From: Lytechinus variegatus
Lineage: Eukaryota > Echinodermata > Echinoidea > Temnopleuroida > Toxopneustidae
DNA: 64,000 nt
Assembly (NCBI RefSeq): GCF_018143015.1
Contig: NC_054746.1
Span: 38,070,687 to 38,134,686 of the forward strand
Direction of reading: 5' to 3'
Shown: positions 61,217-64,000 of the stretch, in pieces
Numbering within the stretch: the first letter of the stretch is position 1
Layout of the letters: every line of letters starts with the position of its first letter
The notes under the pieces: generated by a model
Told to the model about the DNA's origin: nothing
Database searches by the model: none
The model's input: the letters and a program-made list of their open reading frames with translations, nothing else
Program-made: the position numbers and the translations under genes

Positions 61217-61817
61217 GTGAGTACCGATTTAACAGTACTAATCTAATTAGTTACATGTATTGAATTATAAGAATATTCAATTTTTCGTGAAACAAAGCTT
61301 AGTTCTAAGCTAGGGCGGCCCAAATGCGCGTGAGTGGAGTCCCAGTTTCTTAACACGGGTAAGTATTGCGTTGTCGCCTAGAGTGGGTACCACCCACTCA
61401 CACAACATGCGAGGTTAGGAGTGCGTACCACAGTGCAGTAGGCAGTATCGGTATGGTAGTGGATCGTATTACCGAACACTTTTCATGAATTTGATCATAT
61501 CAAACACATTATTCCAATAAAATTTACCAAACTTTCACCATAATACACAAATACTTAAAATATATAAACATGCAGAAATTTTGCCGAGATTGTTTTTCAT
61601 TTTTACGACATCAGCTTCCAATCGGACCCCTCTTCGCAAGTGAAATATTTTGGTCACTTGAAAAGGTATCGTATTACCGAACGTGTGTTTAATGGGAAAA
61701 GTTGGGAAAACAACAAAGTCACTGATGAGTGATGAGCTATTTTGACCATATTTTATTGTTTTGAGAATATAAAAACTTCGAAATTGTGTTTTGATATTTC
61801 ATCATTTTTCGGCAAAA

Positions 61818-62235
61818 TCGTGATATAGGCCCCGCTCGAGAAACACTTGTAATCGATTATACTACCTCAATATCTAGGTTGCTAACTTCAGCTCACTATA
61901 TATACTCGTGATATAGGCCCCGCTGCTGTGTTGAACGGCTTGGAATGTCCGTGCGCGGGGCCTGTTTCACGAGTATAGTACTATAACCGTTATATAGGCC
62001 CCGCGCTACGGCACTGCAGACACTCCAACACAGTAGCGGGGCCTATATCACGAGTATATATTAAGCTTGCATCCTAAGATAGTCGCGAAACAGGCCCCGT
62101 CCAATGTGCTTATCCCAGCATTCGCACGTGTGTGGGGCTCGGATGACGGCTATATAGTATACTCGTTATCGAGGCCCCATACACTGTTATGTAGTGGAAA
62201 ATAACGTGGTCGTGGGGCTTGTTTCCCCGGGCGGT
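61818..62235. repeat. Cluster of GGCCCCG inverted repeats, nested hairpins
   Basis: The core TCGTGATATAGGCCCCGCT occurs at 61818 and 61906, and its inverse at 62035-62058. Arms of about 37 bp (61899-61935 against 62025-62061) enclose a smaller GCGGGGCCT/AGGCCCCGC pair (61955, 61995). Further diverged arms (CAGGCCCCGTCC, GAGGCCCCATA, TGGGGCTTGTTTC) run to 62235. Confidence 0.82.
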
Positions 62236-62399
62236 GGTCGATGAGAATTATGACGGGCGGCGCCCCCTCCCCCCTCTCTAATTTGTTAATCCAAATAAAC
62301 AAGGAAATTATATCATGGGCGGTGCCAGTTTGGGGGGGGCTCCAATTTACTTCTTCAGAAATCTATCTGTCGATTTACTTATGTGTGAATATAGTTTTT

Positions 62400-63870
62400 C
62401 ATTATTCATTCATTAACTATTTGTATTGATTAATGTATTCATTAATCATTTAATTTATTTGTGTTTAGTGTTTTTTTCTTTTGTGATCTATTTGTATTGA
62501 TTAATTAATGTATTCATTAATCATTTAATTCATTTGTGTTTAGTGTTTTTTCTTTTGTGATCTATTTGTATTGATTAATGTATTCATTAGTCATTTAATT
62601 TGTTTGTGTTCAGTGTTTTTTCTTTTGTGTTATATATATATGGAGAGAGTCAGAGGTCGTTTTTATTTTTTTTATGCGGAAGTTCATTTATTTCAATTTT
62701 TTTATTGATTATCTATGTATTTATATTGATTAATAATGTATTTATATTTTTTCATTTAACTATTAGGTTTCATTTTTTTCTTTTGTGATGTAGAGAGTCA
62801 GAGGTAATATTCGTTTTTAATTATATCTGTGCGTGAAATTTCGTTTATTTATTTATCAATCTATTTTAATTGATTAGTATATTAATATATATTCATTAAG
62901 CATTTAATTTGTTTTCAATGTTTTATTTTCTTTTGTGATATAGAGAGTCAGAGGTATCATTTGCTTTTTAATTCTTCGTGGAAGTTCATCTAATTTATTT
63001 TTAATTGATTAATTAATGTATTCATTAATCATTTAATTTATTTTTGTTCAGTTTTTCTTTTGTGTTATAAATATGGAGAGAGTTAGAGGTCTTGTTTAAT
63101 TATATTTATTTGCGGAAGTTCAGTTCTTAAATCTATTTTAATTGATTAATATATATTCATTAATTATTTAAATTATTTGTTTTCAATGTTTTATTTTTTT
63201 GTGATAAAGAGAGTCAGAGGTATCATTCATCTTTAATTATTTTATGTGCGGGAGTTTATTTATTTCAATCTATTTTAATTGATTATCTATGTATTTATAT
63301 TGATTAATAATGTATTCTTATTTTTTCATTTAATCTATTTGTTTTCATTTTTTCTTTTTTGATGTAGAGAGTCAGAGGTATCATTCGTTTTTAATTATAT
63401 CTGTGCGTGAAATTTCATTTATTTATTTATCAATCTATTTTAATTGATTAATTACCGTAATGTGTTTATGTTGATTAATAAATGCATTTACATTTATCCA
63501 TTATTCATTCAATTTTTTATTTATCAATCTATTTTAACTACAGTGTTTTTTTTCTTTTGTGGTATAGAGAGTCAGAAGTATAATTTGTTTTTAATTATTT
63601 TTATTTGTGGAAGTTCATCTAATTTATTTTTAATTGATTAATAAATGTATTATTAATTATAGGATTTATATTGTATTTGTTTTCATTTTTTCTTCTTTTG
63701 TAATGTAGAGAATCAGAGGTATCATTCGTTTTTTTAATTCTTTTTATTTGTGGAAGTTCATCTAATTTATTTTTAATTGATTAATTAATGTATTATTAAT
63801 TATAGGATTTATTTGTTTTCAGTGTTTTTTTTGTGATATAGCGAATAAGATGTATATCATTCGTTTTAAT
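62400..63870 (+). repeat. AT-rich minisatellite with GAGAGTCAGAGGT core
   Basis: The core, with small changes, recurs near 62645, 62791, 62943, 63076, 63210, 63367, 63567, 63709 and 63838, spacing 130-200. Between cores are TTGATTAAT, CATTTAATTTATTTG and TTTTTCTTTTGTGATATA blocks. No coding potential. Confidence 0.85.
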
Positions 63871-64000
63871 TCTTTTTATGTGTGGAAGTTCATTTAGATT
63901 TTTGGTCAGTCTTTTTTTAATCGATTAAGAAATGTATTTTGAACACATTTTTATGAGACCAAGACAATGTACTCTGAACAGTAGATTAAGAGAATTTCAG

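Overview
This is a window of animal nuclear DNA: AT-rich, split genes with GT..AG introns, long intergenic spaces and a dense load of transposon debris. There are no operons, ribosome binding sites or CRISPR arrays. The two host genes and the repeat types (Harbinger, Jerky/pogo-like, BEL/Pao, CR1/L2-like elements and many G-run-tipped MITEs) suggest a marine deuterostome invertebrate. An echinoderm such as a sea urchin is the best guess, but the species cannot be fixed by reading alone.

Layout. (1) 106-11121, plus strand: the last eleven coding exons (589 codons) of a TXNDC16/ERp90-like thioredoxin-fold protein of the endoplasmic reticulum, ending in a KDEL-like tetrapeptide HVEL. The 5' part lies outside the window. 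Its introns hold a pogo-like MITE, a 33-bp-arm MITE and a MITE with long inverted repeats. (2) 12.9-28.2 kb: a transposon graveyard. It holds a perfect 52-bp palindrome, a broken Jerky/pogo-like transposase, a 5.9-kb PIF/Harbinger-like element inserted into it with an ATT target duplication and a nearly complete three-exon DDE transposase, nested inverted repeats, a broken Myb/SANT-like protein, a BEL/Pao gag zinc-knuckle fragment, and an unrecognised broken ORF part of which was amplified as ~236-bp tandem repeats. (3) 29400-41690, minus strand: a complete SARS2 gene (mitochondrial seryl-tRNA synthetase), eleven coding exons and 509 codons. Its introns carry a deletion derivative of the same Harbinger element and a 5'-truncated CR1/L2-type LINE. 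A partial copy of the last exon lies just past the stop. (4) 43.2-43.9 kb: a frame-broken LINE ORF1. (5) 45.2-53.8 kb, plus strand: a spliced transposase-derived gene of hAT-like RNase H type. It has a coiled-coil (possibly death-fold) 5' exon with two breaks, and an intact 648-codon 3' exon ending in a possible Tudor-like domain. (6) 53.8-64 kb: repeat-rich DNA with several tandem arrays, G-run MITEs, a cluster of GGCCCC hairpins and an AT-rich minisatellite, plus one weak candidate first exon at 61144.

The host genes act in separate places: TXNDC16 in ER redox folding/degradation, SARS2 in mitochondrial translation. The novelty lies in the mobile DNA: an autonomous/non-autonomous Harbinger pair in one window, a possibly domesticated hAT-like gene, and repeat families carrying exact nuclear-receptor DR1 motifs and tandem CRE-like sites.
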